From positions 4,915 through 68,914 of the forward strand of contig CAYWKD010000019.1 in the NCBI GenBank assembly GCA_964458705.1: DNA of 64,000 nucleotides, in the 5' to 3' direction. Made by a program: the position numbers and the translations under genes. The notes beneath the pieces were generated by a model. The model made no database searches. It saw only the letters and a list, made by a program, of their open reading frames with translations, and was not told where the DNA came from. Each line of letters opens with the position of its first letter. Within the stretch, counting starts at the first letter, position 1. Below are positions 27,041 to 35,222 of the stretch, piece after piece. Source of the stretch: JAAUTG01 sp964458705 (GTDB lineage Bacteria > Bacteroidota > Bacteroidia > Chitinophagales > Saprospiraceae).

Positions 27041-27451
27041 ATGGATAAAGTAAGAATTGACAAATGGCTGTGGAGTGTCAGAATATTTAAGACAAGAACT
27101 CAAGCTGCTACTGCCTGTAAAACAGGGAAAATAAAAATTGACACGGTCAACGTAAAACCCTCCTATCTCATTAGTGAAGAAGAAGAATTAGAAGTCAAAA
27201 AAGGTGGTTTCGATCTGCGGTTTAAAGTACTAAAACTTATTGAAAAAAGAGTAGGTGCGCCTGTTGCTGTTACTTGCTATGAAGACCTCACGCCAGCAGA
27301 AGAACTCGATAAATATAAAAGTTGGTTTGTTGGAAAAGCACAATCAGAAATGCGAGAAAGAGGCGTTGGTCGTCCTACTAAACGAGAACGTCGTCAAATT
27401 GATGACTTTAAAGATATATGGTTTTTTGAGGAAGAAGAGGATGATGTCTAA
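27041..27451 (+). CDS. S4-domain RNA-binding protein, Hsp15 family
   Basis: A protein of about 136 aa with an N-terminal S4 domain (about 1-70: VRIDKWLWSVRIFKTRTQAA, then GKIKIDTVNVKPSYLI). E. coli Hsp15 binds 50S subunits carrying stalled nascent chains and helps recycle them; the same role is likely here. The C-terminal tail is basic, then acidic (KRERRQIDDFKD..EEEEDD). The frame could begin at a GTG at 27011, but the ATG at 27041 starts directly at the conserved M-x-K-V-R-I-D-K-W, so I use it. Confidence 0.88.
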   Translation: MDKVRIDKWLWSVRIFKTRTQAATACKTGKIKIDTVNVKPSYLISEEEELEVKKGGFDLRFKVLKLIEKRVGAPVAVTCYEDLTPAEELDKYKSWFVGKAQSEMRERGVGRPTKRERRQIDDFKDIWFFEEEEDDV

Positions 27452-27496
27452 TTAATTCTTGGTTGAAACAAAATTTATTGTTTCTTAATCCTTGTT

Positions 27497-27504
27497 TATC
27501 TTTG
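27497..27504 (+). promoter_or_regulatory. Probable -7 box (TATCTTTG) before the 27539 gene
   Basis: TATCTTTG fits TAnnTTTG. A TTG at 27478-27480 lies 16 bp upstream, slightly short of the usual spacer. The start codon is 35 bp downstream of the box. Confidence 0.5.
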
Positions 27505-27538
27505 CACTTCTTGCTAAATACTGAACATTAACAATCGT

Positions 27539-27904
27539 ATGGAAGATTGGGAATTTGATTTTGAATGGCTAGAAGTGCGGCACTTTGTAAAAGATACGCT
27601 ACAACGCGAAACCTTACCTAACTTGAATGCTATTTTGTTTTTGATTGGGATTCAAGAGTTGGGATTTGTTAAAGAACAATTTACAAAAGAAGAAAAACAG
27701 GATTTGATGCACATTGCCATTTGTAGGTTGTTGAGCGATGATCAGTACTACGAGTTTGAAGGAAGAGATGCAGATGGCTGGCCACATTGGAAAGCGCTGC
27801 GCCCGCTAAAAATAGAAGGAGTGAAAGAACAAGAGCGTGTGCTGAAGGAAAAAGTGATAGCGTATTTTAAAAGTGATAATGGACAAAATATAGGCAAGCA
27901 ATGA
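27539..27904 (+). CDS. Conserved Bacteroidota hypothetical protein
   Basis: A 121-aa soluble protein without a known domain that I can name. It is rich in aromatic and acidic residues (MEDWEFDFEWLEVRHFVKD). The middle section reads ILFLIGIQELGFVKEQFTKEEKQDLMHIA, quoted here as two parts, ILFLIGIQELG and FTKEEKQDLMHIA, and is followed by GRDADGWPHWKALRPL. Small proteins of this type are widespread in Bacteroidota. It has its own promoter box. Its stop codon overlaps the start of the cyclophilin lipoprotein gene (ATGA), so the two are translationally coupled, but the function is unknown. Confidence 0.75.
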   Translation: MEDWEFDFEWLEVRHFVKDTLQRETLPNLNAILFLIGIQELGFVKEQFTKEEKQDLMHIAICRLLSDDQYYEFEGRDADGWPHWKALRPLKIEGVKEQERVLKEKVIAYFKSDNGQNIGKQ

Positions 27905-28542
27905 GATTACACTGGCTCTTATTTGTTGTGTTTAGTTTGGTGGGATGTGAATCCAATAACAAATCGTATGTTGAAATAACAACCGATTTTGGCACAATGA
28001 AATTTATGCTCTACGATTCTACGCCTCAGCATAGGGATAATTTCATTAAGCTAACAAAAGAAGGCTTCTACGATAGCTTACTATTTCATCGCGTCATTGA
28101 TGGGTTTATGATACAAGGTGGTGATCCAGCATCCAAAAATGCTCCAAAAGGTGAAGTATTGGGTAAAGGCGGACCGGGTTATACGATTCCTGCTGAGATT
28201 AGTGCACCACATTTCAAAGGCACACTAGCTGCTGCTCGACAGCCAGACAATATTAATCCAATGCGTGTTTCCTCGGGCTCTCAATTTTTTATTGTACATG
28301 GCAAATCTTTTGACGAACTCCAACTAGGTTACATTGAGTTAGAGAAGGGCATTAGTTACAACGAAGCTCAAAAAGAATTGTACCGAGAAGTAGGAGGCTA
28401 TCCTTTGCTAGATAATGAATACACCGTATTTGGAGAGATGGTAGAGGGAATGGAAGTACTAGAGAAAATAGTAAAAGTTCAAACAGATCGCTACAAGCGT
28501 CCATTAGAAGATGTACGAATGCAAATTAAGATTATTGAGTAA
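27901..28542 (+). CDS. Cyclophilin-type peptidyl-prolyl isomerase, lipoprotein
   Basis: A 213-aa envelope protein. A lipoprotein signal ends at LVGC (Cys 16). The cyclophilin domain has HRDNFIKLTKEGFYDSLLFH and RVIDGFMIQGGDP, with the catalytic Arg in FHRV, and SSGSQFFIVHG. A helical insertion near residues 140-165 replaces the usual loop, as in many Bacteroidota homologues. It catalyses proline isomerisation during folding of envelope proteins. It is coupled to the upstream hypothetical gene by a 4-bp overlap and followed by a close paralogue 53 bp downstream, evidently a tandem duplication. Confidence 0.92.
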   Translation: MRLHWLLFVVFSLVGCESNNKSYVEITTDFGTMKFMLYDSTPQHRDNFIKLTKEGFYDSLLFHRVIDGFMIQGGDPASKNAPKGEVLGKGGPGYTIPAEISAPHFKGTLAAARQPDNINPMRVSSGSQFFIVHGKSFDELQLGYIELEKGISYNEAQKELYREVGGYPLLDNEYTVFGEMVEGMEVLEKIVKVQTDRYKRPLEDVRMQIKIIE

Positions 28543-28595
28543 TGAATGCCATATTGAGCGGCTAAATAATTACAATATTCAAATATTAAAGCATA

Positions 28596-29477
28596 ATGAT
28601 AATTAGATTCGTTGTTATTTTAAGTCTTTTTTGTCTGGTAGGCTGTGCGCCCATTCCTTCATTCACCTATGAAGTAGAAAACAGTACTGCGCCGACTCAT
28701 GTTATATTTAAAAACCAATCAGAAAAAGCTGAATCGTATCGCTGGCAGTTTGGAGATAATAATACTTCTGAAGAGGCTGAACCTAAGCACAGATACATAG
28801 CTTCGGGTAATTATGAAGTAACGCTTTTTGCTACAAAAAAGAATAAAGAAAAATCTATAAAACAAAGAATTGTGATTAAAGCACCAGAAAAATGTTTAGT
28901 CGAACTAGAAACAAAATTCGGCAATATCTTAATTGAATTATTTGATTCAACGCCTAAGCACCGTGATAACTTCACGAAACTGGCGGAGCAGGGCTTTTAT
29001 GATAGCCTACTATTTCATCGTGTTATTGATGGCTTTATGATACAGGGTGGGGATCCCGACTCAAAGGCTGCACCTACGGGAAAGCCGCTCGGAATGGGAG
29101 GCCCAGGTTACCAAGTAGAGGCAGAGATTATGCCGGACAACATACATATTAAAGGTGCTATTGCAGCAGCTAGAACAGGCGATCAAATAAATCCTGAGCG
29201 GAAGTCTTCCGGTTCTCAATTTTATATTGTTCAAGGCAGACCAGTAACAAAACCGATGCTAGAAGTTATGGAGAATCGCATGGGCATCAAATATACGGAC
29301 GAGCAAAAAGCAGCTTATCTTGAAAAAGGAGGAACGCCACAGTTGGATGCTCAATATACAGTGTATGGTCAAGTGGTGGAAGGCTTGGATATTATTGATA
29401 AAATTGCAAAAGTCGGAACTGATGCTCGGGATCGTCCTGCGGAAGATCTTACGATGAAAGTGAGGGTGATAAAATAA
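28596..29477 (+). CDS. PKD-domain cyclophilin lipoprotein
   Basis: A 293-aa paralogue of the preceding isomerase. The lipoprotein signal ends LVGC (Cys 17). A PKD-like beta-sandwich (about 25-95) follows, with YRWQFGDNNTSEEAEPKHRY and SGNYEVTLFA, the classic W-x-F-G-D and Y-x-V-x-L pattern. The cyclophilin domain (about 100-293) keeps FHRVIDGFMIQGGDP and SSGSQFYIVQG, so it should be active. The added PKD domain may position the enzyme on the cell surface or on a partner. Fusion of PKD with cyclophilin next to an unfused copy is an uncommon arrangement in my knowledge. Confidence 0.9.
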   Translation: MIIRFVVILSLFCLVGCAPIPSFTYEVENSTAPTHVIFKNQSEKAESYRWQFGDNNTSEEAEPKHRYIASGNYEVTLFATKKNKEKSIKQRIVIKAPEKCLVELETKFGNILIELFDSTPKHRDNFTKLAEQGFYDSLLFHRVIDGFMIQGGDPDSKAAPTGKPLGMGGPGYQVEAEIMPDNIHIKGAIAAARTGDQINPERKSSGSQFYIVQGRPVTKPMLEVMENRMGIKYTDEQKAAYLEKGGTPQLDAQYTVYGQVVEGLDIIDKIAKVGTDARDRPAEDLTMKVRVIK

Positions 29478-29564
29478 ACGTAATTATTATTCCTCATGGA
29501 TTATAATTGAAAAGGTCAAAAAGGCGCACTCTATTTTGTACTAGCACTTAGAAAATACATTTAC

Positions 29565-30914
29565 GTGTCAGACATATTTATTTATACCCATCAAACCTCG
29601 CCTCGACTTGAGTATATTCTTGAAGTTTTACTAGGAAATTTGCTCGGACTCACTTACAAGGTAAGTAGCAATTTGAGTGAGTTTGTCGATGTGAAATTGC
29701 CTAAAATTAATTACGGAAATAACGATCTAACGGCAAAGGCTATACATATAAAGCCACAAGGCCTACTACAATCTCAAGTAATTGAGCAACAATCAATAAA
29801 GCCTACGAACTACAATAGTTTCACTATCTTTTTTGAGCAAGATACTGATTTTGGATTTGATATTTTTGCAGCTAGCTTTTATTTATTGGTGCGCTATGAA
29901 GAATATTTGCCTTTCAAAAGTGATCAGTATGGAAGATTTCCAGCTACGGAAAGTTTAGCATATCAAGCTAACTTTCTGGAACAACCCTTGATACATCACT
30001 GGGCTGCCTACCTGAAAGCGCAACTGTTTCGGCAGTTCTCTCAGTTATCTTTCCAACCACCAAAATTTAAGTTTCAACCTACTTTTGATATTGACTTAGC
30101 TTGGGCATTTCAGCATCGTTCATTTTACCGCACTGCCGGCGCAATTGTTAAAGACTTAGTATCATTTAATTTTGACTTACTGATTCAACGCTTACAAATC
30201 TTACTGCGCTTACGCCCCGACCCATTTTTTGTGTTTGAGGAATTGAAAATACTGCACAACCAATATGAATTCAAACCTATTTTTTTCTTCTTATTAGGCA
30301 ATTATGGTGTTTTCGATAAAAATATCGCTCATCAAAAAAAAGCATTGCAACAATTGATTCAAACTCTAGATCGAGATTATGAGGTAGGTATTCATCCCTC
30401 TTATGCTTCTAATAGCTCCGTAGAACTGCTAAAAAAAGAACTTCAACGACTTCAAACAATAATACAAAAGCCAGTTAAGCATAACAGGCAACATTTCTTA
30501 AAACTCTCTTTTCCAAACACTTACCAGAATTTAATTCAATTAGGTATTAAACAAGACTTCACGATGGGATATGCCGATGAAATTGGGTTTCGGGCAAGTA
30601 TTGCTATACCTTTTTATTGGTACGATCTCTCTAAAGAAGTAAAGACAAAACTATTAATTCATCCATTTCAAGTGATGGATGTAACGCTAAAACAGTATTT
30701 AGCACTTTCACCAGAAGTGGGTTTAGAAAAAATAAGTAACTTGATTGACCGAATTGAAGAGGTAGGTGGAACGTACTGCACGCTCTGGCACAATAGCTCT
30801 TTCAGTCATTTAGAAGGTTGGCAGGGATGGAAAAAAATGTATGAAAATATGTTGGCATATGCGTATCAAAAAAGCTTAAATGCCGATTATCCTCATACCC
30901 AAAAACACAAATAA
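29565..30914 (+). CDS. Polysaccharide deacetylase family protein
   Basis: A 449-aa protein with an N-terminal domain (about 1-165, the DUF7033-type region often fused in Bacteroidota) and a C-terminal NodB-like fold. Conserved elements are PTFDIDLAWAF (metal-binding Asp pair, about 175), VGIHPSYAS, NRQHFLKLSFPNTYQNL and GYADEIGFRASIAIPF. Family members remove acetyl groups from N-acetylated sugars or related substrates. It begins with GTG; no ATG lies near. There is no signal peptide. The 3' end overlaps the convergent crcB gene by 39 bp. Confidence 0.85.
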   Translation: MSDIFIYTHQTSPRLEYILEVLLGNLLGLTYKVSSNLSEFVDVKLPKINYGNNDLTAKAIHIKPQGLLQSQVIEQQSIKPTNYNSFTIFFEQDTDFGFDIFAASFYLLVRYEEYLPFKSDQYGRFPATESLAYQANFLEQPLIHHWAAYLKAQLFRQFSQLSFQPPKFKFQPTFDIDLAWAFQHRSFYRTAGAIVKDLVSFNFDLLIQRLQILLRLRPDPFFVFEELKILHNQYEFKPIFFFLLGNYGVFDKNIAHQKKALQQLIQTLDRDYEVGIHPSYASNSSVELLKKELQRLQTIIQKPVKHNRQHFLKLSFPNTYQNLIQLGIKQDFTMGYADEIGFRASIAIPFYWYDLSKEVKTKLLIHPFQVMDVTLKQYLALSPEVGLEKISNLIDRIEEVGGTYCTLWHNSSFSHLEGWQGWKKMYENMLAYAYQKSLNADYPHTQKHK

Positions 30915-31241
30915 TAAGCCGATAACAAGACTACCTGCTATGTTAAGAAAAGCGAAGTACAAATGTCCTTCTTGCAAGAGCTGTAAGGACTCCGCCGAAA
31001 AAGTAGAAAAAGTACTGAACCCACCGCAGAAACCTGTCGCTAGCAACAACCGATAAGGAGTAGCCAACTCCCCTTTAATGCTCCAACTGAGCAACATTCC
31101 CAACAGAAAACAACTTATTGCATTTGCTACAATTGTCCCTAATGGAAATGTTACAATATAGCGGCTCAATAATAATCCTATTCCAAAGCGGCAGATACTT
31201 CCCAATCCCCCCCCCAAAAAAACGATCAAGAAATGAGACAT
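30876..31241 (-). CDS. crcB: Fluoride channel CrcB/Fluc
   Basis: A 121-aa four-helix membrane protein that exports fluoride as a dual-topology dimer. Diagnostic motifs are GGGLGSICRFGIG near the start, FPLGTIVANAISCFLLG (the N-x-x-G-x-F-x-x-G region), and GFCGGFSTFSTFSAE, which holds the sodium site and the phenylalanine box. Only one copy is present, as expected for a homodimer. I saw no fluoride riboswitch upstream. The upstream hairpin at 31293-31319 probably ends fadA transcription. A frame runs a little further upstream, but the start at 31241 begins cleanly at MSHFLIV. Confidence 0.94.
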   Translation of the reverse strand: MSHFLIVFLGGGLGSICRFGIGLLLSRYIVTFPLGTIVANAISCFLLGMLLSWSIKGELATPYRLLLATGFCGGFSTFSTFSAESLQLLQEGHLYFAFLNIAGSLVIGLLFVFLGMRIIGI

Positions 31242-31292
31242 CTGGTATTTTGTTTAGATAAGTCTTTTGCAATACTTTAAATTTCATAAGAT

Positions 31293-31319
31293 GACGGCTT
31301 GCTTTCTTTGCAAGCCGTC
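31293..31319 (-). terminator. Hairpin after fadA, probable terminator
   Basis: A perfect 10-bp stem GACGGCTTGC/GCAAGCCGTC with a 7-nt loop lies just after the fadA stop codon and before crcB. The T-run on the minus strand is weak (ATCTTAT), so it may be a leaky or processing site. Confidence 0.6.
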
Positions 31320-31328
31320 CCTTTGTGC

Positions 31329-32501
31329 TTAATTCAACAACTCATATACTCCAGCAATGCCTTGACCACCACCGACACAAGCAGTAACCATACCATATTT
31401 GTTACCACGACGGCGCATTTCACTGAAAAGCTGTGTGGATAGTTTTGCTCCTGTGCAACCCAGCGGATGCCCCAGCGCAATAGCCCCTCCATTTACATTT
31501 ACAATGTCTGGATTCAGCCCCGCTTCCTGAATGACTGCCAGTGACTGTGTCGCAAATGCTTCGTTCAATTCGATCAAGTCAATATCGTTTAATTTTATTC
31601 CGGCTTGCTTCACAGCTTTTGGAATAGCTACACAAGGACCAATACCCATATAAAGTGGATCGACACCACCAACCGAACAAGAAGCCAAACGTGCAATCGG
31701 CTCAAGATTCAGTTCTTTTACCATGCGCTCGCTCATCACCAATACGAATGCAGCGCCATCTGAAGTTTGAGAAGAATTACCTGCCGTTACGCTACCACCT
31801 TGTGCGAACACAGGCCGCAGTTTGCTCAGTGCTTCTATGGAAGTAGCACGACGCACTCCTTCATCCATGCCTACGATGTGAGTACTTTCTACTCGCTTAC
31901 CGTTTTTTACGAACACCTCTGGTACTTCTATTGGTACAATTTCATCATTGAATTTGCCTTCATCAATTGCTTTTGCTGCTAGTGTGTGTGAACGCAGCGC
32001 AAACTCATCTGCTTTATCTCTCGGAATATTATACTTCGCTGCCACTGCTTCTGCTGTAATGCCCATACTCACTACATAGTCAGGTGTTTCTTTTGCTACG
32101 TTATAGTTAGGAGCTAGCTTATATCCAGTCATTGGAATCATACTCATGCTCTCTGTGCCGCCAGCTATATAGATCTCTCCCATACCAGCTTTTATTTTAG
32201 CGGTAGCAATAGAAATCGTCTCTAACCCCGAAGCACAATAACGGTTTACGGTCATTCCAGCTACTGGTTTACCCAATGCACGTACAGAAATTTGGCGACC
32301 GATTTGTAAACCTTGCTCTCCCTCTGGATTAGCACAACCTACAATCACATCATCTACTAGGTGTGGGTCTAACGCTGGCACTTGTGCCATCAAGTGCTTA
32401 ATTATATCTACCGCAATATCATCCGAGCGATAGTTTTTAAATCCGCCTTTTTTTGCTCTTCCCACTGCCGAGCGATAGGCTTTTACTATATATGCGTCCA
32501 T
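31329..32501 (-). CDS. fadA: Acetyl-CoA acyltransferase (3-ketoacyl-CoA thiolase)
   Basis: The final step of beta-oxidation: thiolytic cleavage of 3-ketoacyl-CoA to acetyl-CoA and a shortened acyl-CoA. It is about 390 aa. The nucleophile Cys sits in NRYCASGLETISIA (about residue 91). The C-terminal catalytic motifs NGGAIALGHPLGCTGA and VTACVGGGQGIA are intact. The frame extends 15 codons further upstream, but the ATG ending at 32501 begins at MDAYIVKAYRSAVG, the family start. It is the second gene after fadN on the minus strand (84-bp gap), and the two proteins form the trifunctional beta-oxidation system. Confidence 0.95.
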   Translation of the reverse strand: MDAYIVKAYRSAVGRAKKGGFKNYRSDDIAVDIIKHLMAQVPALDPHLVDDVIVGCANPEGEQGLQIGRQISVRALGKPVAGMTVNRYCASGLETISIATAKIKAGMGEIYIAGGTESMSMIPMTGYKLAPNYNVAKETPDYVVSMGITAEAVAAKYNIPRDKADEFALRSHTLAAKAIDEGKFNDEIVPIEVPEVFVKNGKRVESTHIVGMDEGVRRATSIEALSKLRPVFAQGGSVTAGNSSQTSDGAAFVLVMSERMVKELNLEPIARLASCSVGGVDPLYMGIGPCVAIPKAVKQAGIKLNDIDLIELNEAFATQSLAVIQEAGLNPDIVNVNGGAIALGHPLGCTGAKLSTQLFSEMRRRGNKYGMVTACVGGGQGIAGVYELLN

Positions 32502-32585
32502 TTTTTTGTTTTGATATTTGGCAGATACTTTGCATACCGTGACCAAATGTTAGTTGAATATAGATTTTTCGGCAACTACGCTCCA

Positions 32586-34985
32586 TTAGTTGCGAAGTGG
32601 CTTGTTCGTTGTTAGCATATGCTGGATGCGCTCCATTGTTTTTTGCGTACCAACTAAACTAAGCATAGCTTCTCGCTCCAAATCAAGTAAATACTGTTCG
32701 CCTACTTGTTGAATACCTGTCAAGTCACCGCCACAAAGGACATAAGCGATTTTCCTAGCAATAACAATGTCGTGTTCGCTGGCATACTTACCTCGATAAA
32801 GCTCATTAGCAGCCGCATAAAGTGCTGCCATTCCTGTTCTTCCAAGTACGGTGATGTCGTCTCTCTGAATAGGTTGGGTATAACTATCCGTTAGTTCTAA
32901 TACTTTTTTCTTTGCCGTTGCGATATTGCGCTGCACATTTAACACAACCTCATCTTTGGTGGATAATAGATAACCCTTATCAAAAGCCTCGTGCGCAGAT
33001 GTCGCTACGGCAGCAGTTGCAATATTTCTAAATATTTCAATAATCGTGGGAATCATCACATCGCCATCGGTGAAAGAATCCGAAGCACGAAGGGCAAACT
33101 CTTTCGTTCCGCCACCAGCTGGCAAAATACCAACACCCACTTCTACCAAACCAATATAGGACTCAGCAGCAATTGCCGAAGCATCGCAGTGCATAACCGT
33201 TTCACAGCCACCACCAAAAACATAGCCTTGCGTTGCAGCGACTACTGGAATGGAAGAATAGCGACAACGCATCGTTGTTTGTTGAAATAAGTTGATCGCC
33301 ATATTTAGCTCATCCCACTCTTGCTGGTAAGCTAGTTGAGCCATCATCATTAGGTTAGCACCTACGGAGAAGTTTTTGGCATTATTCCCAATCACTAAAC
33401 CTTTCCATGCGCCTTCTTCTGCTAACTGAATAGATTGTTGAATGCCTCTGAGTACACCTTCTCCCATAGAGTTGGCTTTGCTTCGAAACTCCAGGTTCAG
33501 TACACCATCTCCAATATCATGAAGCACTACCTCACTGTTTTTGAAAACAGGCGATTGATCTCTGTAATTATCTAAAATGATAAATGCTTCCGTTCCTGGA
33601 ACCTCTTTGTAAGATTTCGTTGGAATATCATAATACAGTTGCTTACCGCTCTCACGCTTATAGAAGGTGTGATTGCCTTCGGCGAACATTGTTTTAACCC
33701 AGTCAGCTACTATTTCTCCATGCTGTTCTGCCAATTCTAGCCCCTTTTGCATCCCGAAAGCATCCCAATATTCAAAAGTCCCTAAATCCCAAGCATAGCC
33801 TGTGCACATAGCATCATCCATACTGTACACATTATCCGTAATTTCTGGAATGCGATTAGAAGCGTAAGCAAATAATCCTGCAAAATATTCTCTCAAAAAT
33901 GCGCCTCCTTTGTCCTCTGCTTCTAACATAGATTTGAAGCGGTGCGTTGGCGAATCAATTTGCTTGGCAGCTTTTAGACTTGGAATTTTTGCTTGTTGGC
34001 TTGGTTCGTATGCTAATGTTTCAAGGTTTAGTGCCAAGATTACCCTTCTACCTTTCTCGTCTCTTTCCTCTGTTTTCTTGTAAAAACCTTGCCCTGTTTT
34101 GTCGCCCAGATAGTTCTGCTCCAACAAGAAATCAACATATTTTGGATTAGGTTTATTTTTTAGTGTTTGAACATACTCATCGTCAGGAGCAGCATTTTTG
34201 ACAAATTCAACCACCTTACTATTGGTATCTAAACCTACCAAATCCTGCAAACGGAAAGTTCCTGTCTTTGGTCTTGCAATGGCGGGTCCTGTCAAACCGT
34301 CCACCTCTTCAATCGTCAATCCATGTTTATCTGTTAGCTCCATCAATTTCAGACCTGAATAAAATCCAATTCTATTTGCAATAAAGGCAGGTGTGTCTTT
34401 ACAAAGCACGGTTTGTTTACCTAAATATACATCGCCGTAGTGCATCAAAAAGTTGACTACTTCCTCAGAAGTATCCGCAGTTGGAATCACTTCAAACAAG
34501 CGCATATAGCGGACAGGATTGAAGAAATGCGTACCACAGAAATGCTTTTTAAAGTCTTCACTTCTGCCTTCGGTCATCAAGTGAATTGGAATGCTAGACG
34601 TGTTAGAAGTGATTAAAGAACCTGACTTTCGATGTTGCTCCACTTGCTCAAAGACTTTCTTTTTGATGTCTAGGTTTTCAATGACTACTTCGATCACCCA
34701 ATCACAGTCTTTGATTTTCTTCATGTCGTCCTCGAAGTTGCCAACAGTAATACGACTCGCAAATTCTTTGCTGTAAAAAGGGGCAGGTTTTCCCTTGAGA
34801 GCTTTCTGTAAATTACCCGCTGCAATACTATTGCGAGCAGCAGGATCATTTTGTTTATCCTCTGCCAAGTTTCTCGGCACAATATCGAGTAGTAGCACCT
34901 CCAAGCCAATGTTGGCAAAGTGTGCAGCAATGCCTGAACCCATTACGCCCGAGCCCAAAACGGCAGCTTTTTTGATTCTCCTCAT
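32586..34985 (-). CDS. fadN: 3-hydroxyacyl-CoA dehydrogenase / enoyl-CoA hydratase
   Basis: A 799-aa bifunctional beta-oxidation enzyme of the FadN (YusL) layout: dehydrogenase domain first, hydratase last, the reverse of E. coli FadB. The NAD-binding loop is VLGSGVMGSGIAAHFANIG at the N-terminus. SNTSSIPIHLM and HFFNPVRYMRLFEVIP belong to the dehydrogenase, and a second C-terminal dehydrogenase unit follows (GQGFYKK). The crotonase-fold domain (about 490-690) has GNNAKNFSVGANL and GYVFGGGCETVMHCD for the oxyanion hole, plus EVGVGILPAGGGTKEF. It leads the fadN-fadA operon. An 18-bp palindrome overlaps its predicted transcription start. Confidence 0.95.
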   Translation of the reverse strand: MRRIKKAAVLGSGVMGSGIAAHFANIGLEVLLLDIVPRNLAEDKQNDPAARNSIAAGNLQKALKGKPAPFYSKEFASRITVGNFEDDMKKIKDCDWVIEVVIENLDIKKKVFEQVEQHRKSGSLITSNTSSIPIHLMTEGRSEDFKKHFCGTHFFNPVRYMRLFEVIPTADTSEEVVNFLMHYGDVYLGKQTVLCKDTPAFIANRIGFYSGLKLMELTDKHGLTIEEVDGLTGPAIARPKTGTFRLQDLVGLDTNSKVVEFVKNAAPDDEYVQTLKNKPNPKYVDFLLEQNYLGDKTGQGFYKKTEERDEKGRRVILALNLETLAYEPSQQAKIPSLKAAKQIDSPTHRFKSMLEAEDKGGAFLREYFAGLFAYASNRIPEITDNVYSMDDAMCTGYAWDLGTFEYWDAFGMQKGLELAEQHGEIVADWVKTMFAEGNHTFYKRESGKQLYYDIPTKSYKEVPGTEAFIILDNYRDQSPVFKNSEVVLHDIGDGVLNLEFRSKANSMGEGVLRGIQQSIQLAEEGAWKGLVIGNNAKNFSVGANLMMMAQLAYQQEWDELNMAINLFQQTTMRCRYSSIPVVAATQGYVFGGGCETVMHCDASAIAAESYIGLVEVGVGILPAGGGTKEFALRASDSFTDGDVMIPTIIEIFRNIATAAVATSAHEAFDKGYLLSTKDEVVLNVQRNIATAKKKVLELTDSYTQPIQRDDITVLGRTGMAALYAAANELYRGKYASEHDIVIARKIAYVLCGGDLTGIQQVGEQYLLDLEREAMLSLVGTQKTMERIQHMLTTNKPLRN

Positions 34986-35086
34986 ACAATTTATTTTTTA
35001 TGGTTAGTGAGTGAAGAGAGGAAGTAAAGCGACAATAGTAATTCAGAAATTGCTGTGCGCTCCACCATTAACTATTCTCCACTAAT

Positions 35087-35104
35087 TTAGCGAAAATTCG
35101 CTAA
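35087..35104. promoter_or_regulatory. 18-bp perfect palindrome, putative fadN-fadA operator
   Basis: TTAGCGAAAATTCGCTAA, identical to 4916-4933. It lies a few bases downstream of the -7 box for fadN on the minus strand and so covers the expected transcription start, the placement of a repressor site. It is also about 120 bp upstream of the divergent peptidase gene at 35223. Confidence 0.75.
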
Positions 35105-35109
35105 CAAAA

Positions 35110-35138
35110 CAAAAGTACAAAAATAACTGATAGCACAA
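35110..35138 (-). promoter_or_regulatory. Promoter of fadN-fadA
   Basis: Read on the minus strand: TTG (35136-35138), 18-bp spacer, TACTTTTG (35110-35117). Both fit the Bacteroidota TTTG-N17-23-TAnnTTTG pattern. The start is predicted near 35103, inside the palindrome. Confidence 0.65.
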
Positions 35139-35195
35139 CGGAAAGTTTGGGAAGAGAAATAGTTTATTAGATGATATTATACAAAGCTGAATTAT

Positions 35196-35203
35196 TACAT
35201 TTG
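35196..35203 (+). promoter_or_regulatory. Probable -7 box (TACATTTG) for the S15 peptidase gene
   Basis: TACATTTG matches TAnnTTTG, 19 bp before the ATG at 35223. No clear -33 element. Confidence 0.45.
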
Positions 35204-35222
35204 TACTAAAACAATCAAAATT

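Noticed and set aside
31242..31328. Fluoride riboswitch upstream of crcB
   Set aside because: The only structure is a simple 10-bp hairpin explained as the fadA terminator; the fluoride riboswitch core (GGCGAUGGnGUUCGCC-like) is not present.
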